Source of the DNA: CAYRIF01 sp964424205
GTDB lineage: Bacteria > Bacteroidota > Bacteroidia > Cytophagales > Cyclobacteriaceae
Length of the DNA stretch: 15,982 nucleotides
Assembly: GCA_964424205.1 (NCBI GenBank)
Contig: CAYRIF010000053.1
Coordinates: forward strand, 1 to 15,982
Direction of reading: 5' to 3'
The translations under genes and the position numbers were made by a program. A model generated the notes under the pieces. The model made no database searches. It saw nothing but the letters and a program-made list of their open reading frames with translations, and had not been told where the DNA came from. Shown in pieces: positions 1-7,596 of the stretch (its first letter is position 1; each line of letters begins with the position of its first letter).

Positions 1-210
1 CATTATGGCGGCTCACCCTTTTACCTATCTGCCATTAAAAAAAACTATCGACAGAAAGATTTCGTAGAGGAGCAGCCACTGATTCGAAGGGCGGCACTAC
101 ATGCTTTCCAAATAGAATTCAAAGACGTGGATGGAAAGTTATTAAATGTAGCCGCGTCATATCCAAAAGACTTTAGAGTTTTGGTGAATCAATTGGAGAA
201 AAATTGTTAA
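1..210 (+). CDS. RluA-family pseudouridine synthase, C-terminal fragment (5' end outside window)
   Basis: Frame 1 is open from the first base to a TAA at 208-210 and gives 69 residues. The fragment begins HYGGSPFYLSAIKKNYR and continues with PLIRRAALHAFQIEF and a PKDF segment near the end. This pattern (glycine pair, then R-x-ALHA-x-x-x-x-F) is the C-terminal part of the RluA/RluD family, which converts uridine to pseudouridine in rRNA or tRNA. The catalytic aspartate region (HRLD motif) lies upstream of the window, so activity and exact target (23S rRNA or tRNA) cannot be judged. The family call rests on motif recall. No S4 domain can be confirmed because the N-terminus is missing. Confidence 0.75.
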   Translation, partial: HYGGSPFYLSAIKKNYRQKDFVEEQPLIRRAALHAFQIEFKDVDGKLLNVAASYPKDFRVLVNQLEKNC

Positions 211-296
211 AGGTTTTTGAAAGAAAGACCCTTACTCGTAGTAGGTTGTTGTGAAAATCTGATTGAGTAATTCCTGACAAAATCATTAATAATTTG

Positions 297-304
297 TAAA
301 TTTG
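297..304 (+). promoter_or_regulatory. Possible -7 element of a Bacteroidota promoter for the PIN/antitoxin pair
   Basis: TAAATTTG matches the TAnnTTTG -7 consensus and lies 16 bases before the ATG at 321. At the place where a TTG is expected with a 20-base spacer there is CTG (274-276), so the -33 element is imperfect. This is a weak prediction. Confidence 0.35.
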
Positions 305-320
305 GTTAAAAAATAAATTG

Positions 321-782
321 ATGAGGCAAAGATTTTATTTCGATACTTCCGTTTTTGGAGGTGTGTTTGACGAAGAATTTGAGGAGACCACTTTACAACT
401 ATTCGAAAGGGTTAAGCTAGGAAAGATTATATATGTTTATTCAGATTTAACGGAGACGGAATTGACAAAGGTCCCTGATAATGTAAGAAAGTATATTAAA
501 AGCCTACCATCAAGTGGCATGGAAAAAGTTGAAGTAAATAGTGACATTTTAACTTTGGCAACGAGGTATATTGAAGAAAAAGTAGTGGGTCAGACTAGCT
601 TTGACGATTGCATACACATTGCAACCGCAACAATTTTGAAGGTAGATATTTTGGTAAGTTGGAATTTTAAACATATTGTGAATGTATATAGAATTAGAGG
701 GTATAACTCAGTGAATATAAGAATGAATTACTGGTCGTTAGAAATACGTTCACCAAAAGAAATTATTAAATATGAAGACTAA
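321..782 (+). CDS. PIN-domain ribonuclease, toxin-like (VapC-type)
   Basis: A 153-residue protein with the PIN fold signature. It has an N-terminal YFDTS with D8, acidic residues E45/E47 in the SDLTETEL stretch, and the TSFDDCIHIATA helix with D95/D96. PIN nucleases cleave RNA with a Mg/Mn site built from these acids. The usual fourth position is Asn (N115 in SWNFKHIVN), which I recall as a hallmark of a Bacteroidota PIN subfamily. The last third (RIRGYNS, then EIRSPKEI) fits the same subfamily. A TTG at 318 would add one residue; I chose the adjacent ATG. Its 3' end overlaps the next small gene by 11 bases, which indicates translational coupling and a toxin-antitoxin pair. Toxicity and RNA target are inferred, not visible. 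It sits between an RluA-type gene and the ribosomal operon, so it is probably an accessory insertion. Confidence 0.8.
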   Translation: MRQRFYFDTSVFGGVFDEEFEETTLQLFERVKLGKIIYVYSDLTETELTKVPDNVRKYIKSLPSSGMEKVEVNSDILTLATRYIEEKVVGQTSFDDCIHIATATILKVDILVSWNFKHIVNVYRIRGYNSVNIRMNYWSLEIRSPKEIIKYED

Positions 783-927
783 AAATAAGAATCAGGAAAA
801 AGAGTTTGATACTGTTAAAATTTTTCGAAAAATCAAAGATAAAATTTCAAATGACTTGACTGGGCTAAGTTTTGAAGAGATAAAGGAGTATTTACAGAAA
901 AATAGCGCACGGTTACAAGCAAAGTGA
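772..927 (+). CDS. Small antitoxin-like protein partnered with the PIN nuclease
   Basis: An ATG at 772, inside the last codons of the PIN gene, opens a 51-codon frame ending in TGA at 925-927. The protein is strongly charged. Its core (FDTVKIFRKIKDKISNDL, then LSFEEIKEYL) resembles the short helical proteins found beside this PIN subfamily in Bacteroidota: a V-K-x-x-R-x-I-x-x-K-I helix, then a 'T/S-x-E-E-I-x-x-Y' helix. It would neutralise the toxin by direct binding; this is inferred from position and resemblance. There is no recognisable DNA-binding domain at this length, so autoregulation cannot be assumed. The toxin-first order reverses the common VapB-VapC arrangement. The gene is short enough to be missed by default gene callers. 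Confidence 0.72.
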   Translation: MKTKNKNQEKEFDTVKIFRKIKDKISNDLTGLSFEEIKEYLQKNSARLQAK

Positions 928-1108
928 GGATTAGTATTCTTCAAAATGTAAAATAGAATTTATTAGGTTAATTGAGATTATTTTCAATAAAAACCAAAAG
1001 TAACACTCCATAATTGCCAATCAAACGAGTTTTAAAGCCATTTTTTCATCTTTTCCCAGAAAAAGACACAAATTCAAGTGCAAAACCCTAATTATTTTCT
1101 TGTTGAGG

Positions 1109-1139
1109 TTGGATTTATATAAATAACGACCTACCTTTG
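1109..1139 (+). promoter_or_regulatory. Promoter of the rplM-rpsI-rpsB-tsf operon
   Basis: TTG at 1109-1111, a 20-base spacer and TACCTTTG at 1132-1139 match the Bacteroidota primary sigma factor consensus (TTG / TAnnTTTG). Transcription would start near 1144-1147 and leave a leader of about 45 bases before the GTG of rplM. The same spacing occurs at two other promoters in this window, and the identical TACCTTTG occurs at the tRNA-Arg promoter, which fits strong growth-related expression. Confidence 0.75.
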
Positions 1140-1141
1140 TG

Positions 1142-1157
1142 TCCCTTTTTGAGGGGA
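1142..1157 (+). promoter_or_regulatory. Short hairpin in the rplM leader (possible control element)
   Basis: UCCCU and AGGGG flank a 5-base loop, giving a compact 4-5 bp stem at or just past the expected transcription start. Ribosomal operons often have autoregulatory leaders, and L13 leaders are known in Firmicutes, but nothing here shows that this stem binds a protein. It could be chance. Confidence 0.25.
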
Positions 1158-1191
1158 TAGTATATTTTAAACCAAATTTTAACAAAATACA

Positions 1192-1647
1192 GTGAATACT
1201 TTAAGTTACAAAACGATATCAGCCAACAAGGCCACAGTCACTAAAGACTGGGTAATTGTAGATGCTGATTCAAAAGTATTGGGTAGGTTGGCAAGTGAAG
1301 TCGCTAAGATGATTAGAGGCAAGAACAAGACTAACTTTACACCACACGTTGACTGTGGCGATAACGTAATCGTCATTAACGCCGACAAGGTAAAGTTAAC
1401 TGGAAAAAAATGGGATGACAGAGTGTACCTTACTTACACCGGATACCCAGGAGGTCAAAAGAAAACGACACCAAGAGAATTGAAAGCGAAATCTTCAACA
1501 CTACTTGTAGAAAGAGCGGTGAGAGGGATGCTTCCTAAAAACAGATTAGGAAGAGCGCTTTTCAGAAACTTGTATGTATATGAAGGTGCTGAGCATACGC
1601 ACGAAGCACAGCAGCCAAAAGAAGTAAAAATCCTAAACGACAAATAA
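1192..1647 (+). CDS. rplM: 50S ribosomal protein L13
   Basis: A 151-residue protein, normal for L13. Diagnostic segments are W20 followed by VDADSKVLGRLAS (24-35), PHVDCGDNVIVINA (51-64), YTGYPGG (82-88), RGMLPKNRLGR (111-121) and EHTHEAQQP near the end. L13 binds 23S rRNA early in assembly of the large subunit. The start is GTG at 1192: no ATG lies nearby upstream, and the N-terminus NTLSYKTISANKATV is the usual Bacteroidota L13 beginning, so the GTG is well supported. It is the first gene of a four-gene operon, and its stop codon abuts the ATG of rpsI with no gap, which implies translational coupling. Confidence 0.98.
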   Translation: MNTLSYKTISANKATVTKDWVIVDADSKVLGRLASEVAKMIRGKNKTNFTPHVDCGDNVIVINADKVKLTGKKWDDRVYLTYTGYPGGQKKTTPRELKAKSSTLLVERAVRGMLPKNRLGRALFRNLYVYEGAEHTHEAQQPKEVKILNDK

Positions 1648-2034
1648 ATGGATATAATCAATACAATAGGTAGAAGAAAAACATCTGTCGCTAGGATATA
1701 TGTTCAGCCTGGGAAAGGAAAAATTGTTGTAAACGATAAAAAAATCGAAGACTATTTTACAACTGAGATATTAAGGGTAGTGGTGAAACAACCGCTCACT
1801 GTTCTGGAAGCAGACGGAAATTATGACATCAGCGTGAATGTATTTGGTGGTGGATACAAAGGACAAGCAGAAGCAACGAGGCTTGCCATTGCTAGAGCAC
1901 TTTGTGAAATCGACGCAGAGAACAGACCGCCTTTGAAATCGGAAGGATTTTTGACAAGAGACCCGAGAATGGTTGAAAGAAAGAAATTTGGTAGAAGAAA
2001 AGCAAGAAAGAAATTCCAGTTTAGTAAACGTTAA
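1648..2034 (+). CDS. rpsI: 30S ribosomal protein S9
   Basis: A 128-residue protein with GRRKTSVAR at 8-16 and the basic C-terminal tail ending KKFQFSKR, the segment that reaches the decoding-site tRNA in the small subunit. The NVFGGGYKGQAEATRLAIARAL region in the middle is the conserved S9 core. Length and both ends are canonical, so it is complete. It begins on the base after the rplM stop codon. The rplM-rpsI pair is conserved in most bacteria. Confidence 0.98.
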   Translation: MDIINTIGRRKTSVARIYVQPGKGKIVVNDKKIEDYFTTEILRVVVKQPLTVLEADGNYDISVNVFGGGYKGQAEATRLAIARALCEIDAENRPPLKSEGFLTRDPRMVERKKFGRRKARKKFQFSKR

Positions 2035-2052
2035 TCTTATATATACACTTTA

Positions 2053-2856
2053 ATGAGTAATTTAAAATATCAAGACTTACTAGATGCTGGTGTCCATTTC
2101 GGACACTTAACAAGAAAGTGGGATCCAAAAATGGCGCCGTACATCTTTATGGAGCGTAACGGCATTCATATTATTGATCTAAATAAAACGCAGGGTTGCC
2201 TTGAAGAAGCATCTAACGCAATCAAGCAAATTGTACGTTCGGGAAGAAAAATCATGTTTGTCGCTACTAAAAAGCAAGCGAAAGACATCGTAACCGAAGA
2301 AGCTAAAAGGCTGAGAATGCCTTATGTAACTGATAGATGGTTGGGCGGGATGCTTACCAATTTCAGTACGATTCGCAAGTCACTTAAGAAACTTTCGTCT
2401 ATCGACAAGATGATGAAAGAAGACAAGTACAAGAACATGGCGAAGAGAGAGCGATTGATGGTAGACAGAGAGAAAGTGAAGCTAGAAAGAGTGCTTGGTG
2501 GAATCGCTGACTTGACTAGACTGCCTGCAGCAATGTTTATCGTAGATATCAAAAGAGAGCACATTGCGGTAAAAGAAGCACACAAGCTGAATATTCCAAT
2601 TTTTGCAATTGTTGATACCAACTCTAATCCTGAACTTGTAGATTTTCCTATTCCTGCAAATGATGATGCTTTTAAATCTATATCGTTGATACTGAAGCAA
2701 ATCACCAATGCGATGGATGAAGGGTTGTCGGAAAGACAAAAGGAAAAGGAGATGAAAAAGCAGAAAGAAGGAGAGGAAGCTAAAAAGCAACTAGATGCCG
2801 CACCAAAGGCGGAAGCAGTAGTTGCAGAAGAAGCGCCTACCGAAGAGAAGAAGTAA
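2053..2856 (+). CDS. rpsB: 30S ribosomal protein S2
   Basis: A 267-residue protein. AGVHFGH at 12-18, DRWLGGMLTNF around 94-104 and PELVDFPIPANDDA at 193-206 are the S2 signatures. Residues from about 225 onward form a charged Lys/Glu/Ala-rich tail, common in Bacteroidota S2 and probably disordered. S2 joins the small subunit late and, in Escherichia coli, represses its own operon. It lies 18 bases after rpsI. Its stop codon is followed within 5 bases by the first arm of an antiterminator-like structure, so ribosomes finishing S2 could influence expression of tsf. Confidence 0.98.
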   Translation: MSNLKYQDLLDAGVHFGHLTRKWDPKMAPYIFMERNGIHIIDLNKTQGCLEEASNAIKQIVRSGRKIMFVATKKQAKDIVTEEAKRLRMPYVTDRWLGGMLTNFSTIRKSLKKLSSIDKMMKEDKYKNMAKRERLMVDREKVKLERVLGGIADLTRLPAAMFIVDIKREHIAVKEAHKLNIPIFAIVDTNSNPELVDFPIPANDDAFKSISLILKQITNAMDEGLSERQKEKEMKKQKEGEEAKKQLDAAPKAEAVVAEEAPTEEKK

Positions 2857-2860
2857 AGAA

Positions 2861-2896
2861 TTACTTTGATAAAACACGAATCGAACATCAAAGTAA
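2861..2896 (+). promoter_or_regulatory. Antiterminator-like hairpin competing with the rpsB-tsf terminator
   Basis: TTACTTTGAT (2861-2870) is a perfect reverse complement of ATCAAAGTAA (2887-2896), giving a 10 bp stem with a 16-base loop. The second arm overlaps the 5' arm of the terminator at 2883-2892, so the two structures cannot form together. The first arm starts 4 bases after the rpsB stop, within the footprint of a terminating ribosome. Regulation is inferred; the complementarity is directly visible. Confidence 0.6.
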
Positions 2897-2916
2897 CTTT
2901 TGATGTTCTTTTTTTT
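2883..2916 (+). terminator. Intrinsic terminator inside the operon, between rpsB and tsf
   Basis: GAACATCAAA (2883-2892) pairs perfectly with TTTGATGTTC (2899-2908) across a 6-base loop and is followed by eight T residues (2909-2916). The stem is AT-rich, so it probably terminates only part of the transcripts. No TAnnTTTG promoter lies between it and tsf, so tsf expression should depend on readthrough. Confidence 0.75.
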
Positions 2917-2956
2917 ATCAAACCACAAAAATTATTAAAAAACTAAAAAAGGGAAA

Positions 2957-3790
2957 ATGGCTATTACCGCACAAGACGTAAACAAATTAAGAAAACACAC
3001 AGGAGCAGGCATGATGGACTGCAAAAAAGCACTGGTTGAGGCAGACGGAGATTTTGATGAAGCAATTGTAATCCTTAGAAAAAAGGGACAAAAAGTTTCA
3101 GCCTCTAGAGCAGGCAGAACCACCACAGAAGGGATGGTTTTCGTAGAAACTAATGCAGATAGAACAGAAGCAACATTGATTGCTTTGAATTGCGAAACGG
3201 ATTTTGTGGCAATGAATGAAGATTTTCAAGGGTTAGGAAAACTAATATTGAAGACGGCGCTTGAAAACAAGCCTGCCTCAATTGAGGATTTATTAAACCT
3301 TAAGGTTGATGGGTTGTCATTGGCAGATACCATCACTGAGAATATTGGTAAAATAGGTGAAAAACTAGAGGTAAGCGCCTATGAAACTGTAAAGGCAGAC
3401 CAAGTAGTACCCTACATCCATACAGGAAGCAAACTTGGCGTTTTGGTAGCACTAGCTGGTGTGAATGGTGAGGATGAGTCTGAAGCGGGCAAAAATGTGG
3501 GAATGCAAATTGCTGCAATGAATCCGGTAGCAGTTGACAAAGATGGGATCGACCAATCGATTATCGATAAAGAGATCCAATTAGGTAAGGAGATGGCATT
3601 GGCAGAGGGAAAACCAGAAGCGATTATTGAAAAGATTGCAATGGGTAAACTAAATAAGTTTTTCAAGGACAATACTTTGCTTAACCAAGCCTATGTTAAA
3701 GACCCATCTTTAACAGTCGCTAAATATTTGGATAGTGTGAAAAGAGGAATGACAGTTTCTTCGTTTAAAAGAATCGCTATTGGCGGATAA
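2957..3790 (+). CDS. tsf: Translation elongation factor Ts
   Basis: A 277-residue EF-Ts, the guanine nucleotide exchange factor for EF-Tu. The N-terminal UBA-like domain carries LRKHTGAGMMDCKKAL (11-26). The core has the TDFVAMN motif at 81-87; the TDFV residues insert beside the EF-Tu nucleotide site. HTGSKLGVLVAL follows in the second subdomain. Length is normal and no parts are missing. The A-rich leader before the ATG (AAAAAAGGGAAA) is the only ribosome-binding feature. It is the last gene of the operon, separated from rpsB by 100 bases holding the terminator/antiterminator pair, and closed by a strong terminator. Confidence 0.98.
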   Translation: MAITAQDVNKLRKHTGAGMMDCKKALVEADGDFDEAIVILRKKGQKVSASRAGRTTTEGMVFVETNADRTEATLIALNCETDFVAMNEDFQGLGKLILKTALENKPASIEDLLNLKVDGLSLADTITENIGKIGEKLEVSAYETVKADQVVPYIHTGSKLGVLVALAGVNGEDESEAGKNVGMQIAAMNPVAVDKDGIDQSIIDKEIQLGKEMALAEGKPEAIIEKIAMGKLNKFFKDNTLLNQAYVKDPSLTVAKYLDSVKRGMTVSSFKRIAIGG

Positions 3791-3811
3791 CTTTCGCTTA
3801 TAGAAATATAG

Positions 3812-3842
3812 AAAAGGGAGTAAATTTTTACTCCCTTTTTTT
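3812..3842 (+). terminator. Strong intrinsic terminator of the ribosomal operon
   Basis: GGGAGTAA (3816-3823) pairs with TTACTCCC (3828-3835) around a 4-base loop, followed by seven T residues (3836-3842) that also pair with the AAAA preceding the stem. It lies 25 bases after the tsf stop. Confidence 0.9.
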
Positions 3843-3874
3843 ATTTTATATAGATATTGACGTAATTCGCTAGT

Positions 3875-4078
3875 ATGAAACTATCAGACATCATTATTTT
3901 GTCTCTATCGATTGTCCTATTTATCATTGGTGTTCACCAAATGATTACTTTTGGGATTGGAGCGGCCTATGGAATATTGATGTTTTCTATTGCATTTTTG
4001 CTTTATTATAAATATAGAAAGCAGCAACGGGATCAAAAGGATGCTGAAAGTGATATGAACGGCAAAAGTAAACGATAG
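3875..4078 (+). CDS. Small two-helix membrane protein, function unknown
   Basis: A 67-residue protein. Residues about 5-20 and 27-45 are hydrophobic and look like two membrane helices separated by a short turn (HQMITFG). They are followed by a basic, hydrophilic tail (KYRKQQRDQKDAE onward) that would stay in the cytoplasm. I recognise no named domain. It starts 32 bases after the tsf terminator, and its stop is 8 bases before the next gene, so it is very probably co-transcribed with the CBS-domain membrane protein and may act with it. No clear promoter is visible in the short gap upstream. Confidence 0.7.
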   Translation: MKLSDIIILSLSIVLFIIGVHQMITFGIGAAYGILMFSIAFLLYYKYRKQQRDQKDAESDMNGKSKR

Positions 4079-4086
4079 GAAGCTAA

Positions 4087-5367
4087 ATGGACATAGATTA
4101 TATCATCATAATTTTTATAACACTTGTTTTTTCCGCCATTTTTTCTGGTATTGAAATGGCGTTTATATCGGCCGATAAGTTACACATAGAACTCAAAAGC
4201 AAGCAGGGAGTCAGGTCGGCAAATATTATCGCTTCTTTTTTTGATAACTCTTCAAAGTTTTTGGCGACCATGCTAGTCGGTAATACGATTGCTTTGGTTG
4301 TCTACGGTATTTTTATGGCTAAATCTTTAGAGCCAATCATTGCTTCATGGCTGCCTCAGGATATAAATAAGGAATTTATTGTTCCTGTTTTTCAGACAAT
4401 TATTGCTACAATTATTGTTCTTGTTACTGCGGAATTTTTACCAAAACGCCTATTTATGCTTAATCCAAATAGGATGTTGAAGTTTTTTGCGCCACTCATG
4501 CAACTTATATATTGGATTTTATCACCCTTAGTATGGCTCATGGTTGCCATTTCAAAGTTTATTATTGAAAAAATATTAAAGTTGGAATACTCAGAAACCA
4601 AGAAGGTTTTTGGTTTGGTGGATTTAGGAAATTATATTAAGAATGTATTGGAAGTGTCCAATCACGAGGAGCAGGTAGAAGTAAATGCCAAAATGTTTAC
4701 CAATGCCCTAGAATTCAAAACGGTAAAAGTGAGGGAATGCATGATTCCGAGGACAGAGATTTCAGCGGTAGATATTGGTGAAGGAATTAACGATTTGAAA
4801 AAAGAATTTATAGAATCTGGCCATTCAAAAGTATTGGTTTACGATGAATCTATCGATAATGTCATTGGCTATTGTCATTCACTTAAGCTTTTTACAAAGC
4901 CTGAATCAATAGAAAAGATATTAACCAAAATACCTATAGTTTCAGAAACTACGCTTGCAAACGAGCTGATGATTCAGCTGATTACCGAACATAAAAGTTT
5001 GGCACTGGTGGTAGATGAATTTGGGGGCACGTCAGGAGTGGTGAGTATTGAGGACATCATTGAAGAGATTTTTGGAGAAATACGGGACGAACATGACGAT
5101 GAGGATTTGATAGAGAAACAAATTGACAATGACACGTATCATTTAAGTGCGAGGCATGAGATTGACTATCTTAATGAAAAGTACCATTGGAAAATTCCTG
5201 AGGATGATTATGAGACCCTAGGAGGGTATATTTTGTCAAAAACGGAAGACATTCCTGAGGTAGGTGAGGTGATAGAAATCGATAATTTTATCTTTACGAT
5301 TTTATCAAAAGAGGAAACTAAAATCGAATTAGTGAAAGTATTTTGTAAACAAACAGAATCAGAATAG
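4087..5367 (+). CDS. CNNM/CBS/CorC-type membrane protein (hemolysin-C family)
   Basis: A 426-residue protein with the full layout of the family. A CNNM (DUF21) transmembrane domain covers about 1-180, with FSGIEMAF at 19-26 and AEFLPKR at 115-121. A pair of CBS domains covers about 213-335, including MIPRTEI (219-225) and VVDEFGGTSGVVSIEDIIEEI (308-328). The C-terminal CorC_HlyC domain covers about 345-422, with the ETLGGYI segment. Related proteins are linked to magnesium or cobalt export, and the CBS pair usually binds adenine nucleotides. GldE of gliding bacteria belongs to the same family, but no gld genes are nearby, so I give no symbol. It follows the small membrane protein by 8 bases. 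The true substrate is not evident from sequence. Confidence 0.9.
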   Translation: MDIDYIIIIFITLVFSAIFSGIEMAFISADKLHIELKSKQGVRSANIIASFFDNSSKFLATMLVGNTIALVVYGIFMAKSLEPIIASWLPQDINKEFIVPVFQTIIATIIVLVTAEFLPKRLFMLNPNRMLKFFAPLMQLIYWILSPLVWLMVAISKFIIEKILKLEYSETKKVFGLVDLGNYIKNVLEVSNHEEQVEVNAKMFTNALEFKTVKVRECMIPRTEISAVDIGEGINDLKKEFIESGHSKVLVYDESIDNVIGYCHSLKLFTKPESIEKILTKIPIVSETTLANELMIQLITEHKSLALVVDEFGGTSGVVSIEDIIEEIFGEIRDEHDDEDLIEKQIDNDTYHLSARHEIDYLNEKYHWKIPEDDYETLGGYILSKTEDIPEVGEVIEIDNFIFTILSKEETKIELVKVFCKQTESE

Positions 5368-5406
5368 TAATTTATACAAATAGCGGTGTAACAATTGAGC
5401 AAAAGA

Positions 5407-5437
5407 TTGATTTTGAACTAATAACTCACTATTTTTG
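5407..5437 (+). promoter_or_regulatory. Promoter of the ppiD-like gene
   Basis: TTG at 5407-5409, a 20-base spacer and TATTTTTG at 5430-5437 match the Bacteroidota consensus exactly. It lies 74 bases before the start codon, implying a leader of about 65-70 bases in which I see no strong structure. Confidence 0.75.
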
Positions 5438-5511
5438 CCGACCGTAAATGGGAAGACAAGCAGATTAAACATCATCTGGAAAAGGTTTAGACAAAACTTA
5501 AAAAATATATA

Positions 5512-7590
5512 ATGGCTTTAATTAATACGTTAAGAAATAGAATGGGTAAGATAACGCTAATTGTAATAGCGGTAGCGATGCTTGCCTTTATCATCGGAGA
5601 TTTTCAAAAGTTATTTTCTAGTAACCCAAATCATATTGGAGCAATAGCAGGAGAAGATGTAGACAATAGTACTTTCCAAAATAAAGTAGAGCAAATGAAA
5701 GCAAATTTTGGTGGTAATGCGGACATGGAAACGGTGCGAAATGCAGCTTGGGATGCCTTGATTTCTGAAATTGGATTTGGCAAAGAGTTTGATAAACTTG
5801 GACTTGAGGTGACGAGTGATGAACTGGTAGACATGGTGCAGGGAAAAAATATTAGTCCATATATTAAGCAGCAATTTACCAATCCGAAAACTGGTGTTTT
5901 TGACAAAGATCAAGTGTTGGCGGTTTTACAAAACATTGGTTCCTTGCCAGCTGAGAAACAAGCACAATGGAGAAATTATGAAAATAACTTAAAACTAGGG
6001 AGACTGAGAACTAAATATGATAATTTATTAGCACTCTCTAGTTATGTGACCAAAGAGGAAGCAAAGGAAATTTATGATGAACAATCAGCTGTTGCGGAGG
6101 TAAAATACTTAAACGTACCGTTCTATTCGGTTGCAGATTCATTAGTTGCTGAAGTTACAGATGCTGATTTAAACGCATACCTAAACGAGCACTCGAAAGA
6201 ATACCAGGTAGAAGAAGGAAGATCGTTGAGTTATGTGAATTTTGAAGTAAAACCTTCGGGTGCAGATACTTCGGCATTTAATACGGAAATGACTGAATTA
6301 AAACAAGATTTTAAACAGGCGACGAGCGATTCACTCTATGCACGAATTAACTCAGAGGGATCTCAATTTTACCAGCAATATAGTATTGGACAGTTGCCAA
6401 ACACGTTGAAAAACTTACCATTGGGGATGAATCCCGGTGGTGTTTACGGACCATATTATGAAGGCGGTGTTTATAAACTGTATAAAGTTTCGAAAGAGGT
6501 GGAAGACACTATTTATGCCGCTAAAGTAAGGCACATACTTTTCAAGGGGGCAAGTGATTCGGATGAAGACAATGCTAAAGCTAAAAAAGAAGCGCAAAAA
6601 GTATTGAACGAAATTAGAGGTGGTGCAGATTTTGCAGAAAAGGCAAAAGAATATGGCAAAGATGGTACAGCAACAAGAGGAGGAGAGTTAGGATGGGGCA
6701 TTGAAAACCAGTCATGGGTAGCGGCATTTGGAGATCCTGTTTTTAAGGCGACGAAACCTGGATTGTTAGATGTTGTAAAATCTGAATTTGGCTATCATAT
6801 TATTGATGTCCAAGAGACAAAAACTAATAAGGCCTATAAAATTGCTATAATAGAAAGAGAATTAATAGCAAGCGAACAAACCCGTGATAGTATCTATAGA
6901 GCGGCAGATTCATTCGCTTTTGAGTCAAAATCAGAAGATGACTTTATCGCAAATGCTGAAAAACAAGGGCTTGAAATCCAAACGGCTAAAGGAGTTGGTC
7001 CAAATGACACAAGAATTAATAACCTAACAGATGCCAGAAATGTTGTATCATGGTTATACAATGAAGCAGATTTAAAAGATGTTTCTGGCGTTTTAGATTT
7101 TGGAGATAACAATGTGATAGCTGTGCTAACAGGAATTACGGCGAAAGGGACGGCAAATATTGAAGATGTGAAAGATGAATTAACTGTGAAGGTAAAAAAT
7201 AAAATAAAGGCAGATTATATTATTGAAAAACTCAAAGGAATGGAGGGGACATTGGAGGAGATTGCAAAAAAATATGGGAAGGACGCAACTGTGAATACCA
7301 CTAATGATTTAAAATTTAATAGCACTTCGTTGCCTGCTATTGGAGTTGCACCAGTTGCAGTAGGGAAAGCATTTTCTTTGAAAGCAGGCACTAAATCAGT
7401 ACCTTTTAGTACAGATAATGGGGTTGTAATTATTGAGACAATAAACATCATTCCTTCGGTGGAGATAGCGGATTATACCACATACAAGGATCAAAAAATC
7501 CAAGCGATGAAATCAAAAGTATCAATTGGCACTAATGCAACTATCAAGAAATTTTCTGACATAGAGGACCTAAGGCATAAATTTTATTAA
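5512..7590 (+). CDS. PpiD-like membrane-anchored peptidyl-prolyl isomerase / periplasmic chaperone
   Basis: A 692-residue protein. The N-terminus is cytoplasmic and basic (NTLRNRMGK), followed by one membrane helix at about 13-29. The rest lies in the periplasm: a SurA_N-like chaperone region from about 40 to 330, then a parvulin (PpiC) rotamase domain at about 337-437. The parvulin domain shows VRHILFKG, GADFAEKAKEYGKD, GGELGW and FGYHIIDV. The remaining 250 residues form a second, less conserved chaperone region ending RHKFY. PpiD proteins assist folding of exported and outer-membrane proteins beside the Sec translocon. Length is somewhat above E. coli PpiD, which is usual in this phylum. 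It has its own consensus promoter. The following DUF493 gene is on the same strand about 110 bases downstream. Confidence 0.9.
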   Translation: MALINTLRNRMGKITLIVIAVAMLAFIIGDFQKLFSSNPNHIGAIAGEDVDNSTFQNKVEQMKANFGGNADMETVRNAAWDALISEIGFGKEFDKLGLEVTSDELVDMVQGKNISPYIKQQFTNPKTGVFDKDQVLAVLQNIGSLPAEKQAQWRNYENNLKLGRLRTKYDNLLALSSYVTKEEAKEIYDEQSAVAEVKYLNVPFYSVADSLVAEVTDADLNAYLNEHSKEYQVEEGRSLSYVNFEVKPSGADTSAFNTEMTELKQDFKQATSDSLYARINSEGSQFYQQYSIGQLPNTLKNLPLGMNPGGVYGPYYEGGVYKLYKVSKEVEDTIYAAKVRHILFKGASDSDEDNAKAKKEAQKVLNEIRGGADFAEKAKEYGKDGTATRGGELGWGIENQSWVAAFGDPVFKATKPGLLDVVKSEFGYHIIDVQETKTNKAYKIAIIERELIASEQTRDSIYRAADSFAFESKSEDDFIANAEKQGLEIQTAKGVGPNDTRINNLTDARNVVSWLYNEADLKDVSGVLDFGDNNVIAVLTGITAKGTANIEDVKDELTVKVKNKIKADYIIEKLKGMEGTLEEIAKKYGKDATVNTTNDLKFNSTSLPAIGVAPVAVGKAFSLKAGTKSVPFSTDNGVVIIETINIIPSVEIADYTTYKDQKIQAMKSKVSIGTNATIKKFSDIEDLRHKFY

Positions 7591-7596
7591 TACCGT

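Noticed and set aside
928..1108. Terminator after the PIN/antitoxin pair
   Set aside because: Only a 5 bp ATTGA/TCAAT pairing was found and it is too weak to call.
2861..2868. TTACTTTG as a promoter -7 element for tsf
   Set aside because: The essential A of TAnnTTTG is T, and there is no TTG about 20 bases upstream; the segment is better explained as an arm of the antiterminator.
2322..2921. Long open frame on the minus strand opposite rpsB, 199 codons
   Set aside because: It lies antisense to a clear S2 gene, is rich in Ser/Phe/Leu as expected from the complement of a Lys/Glu-rich gene, and shows no domain.
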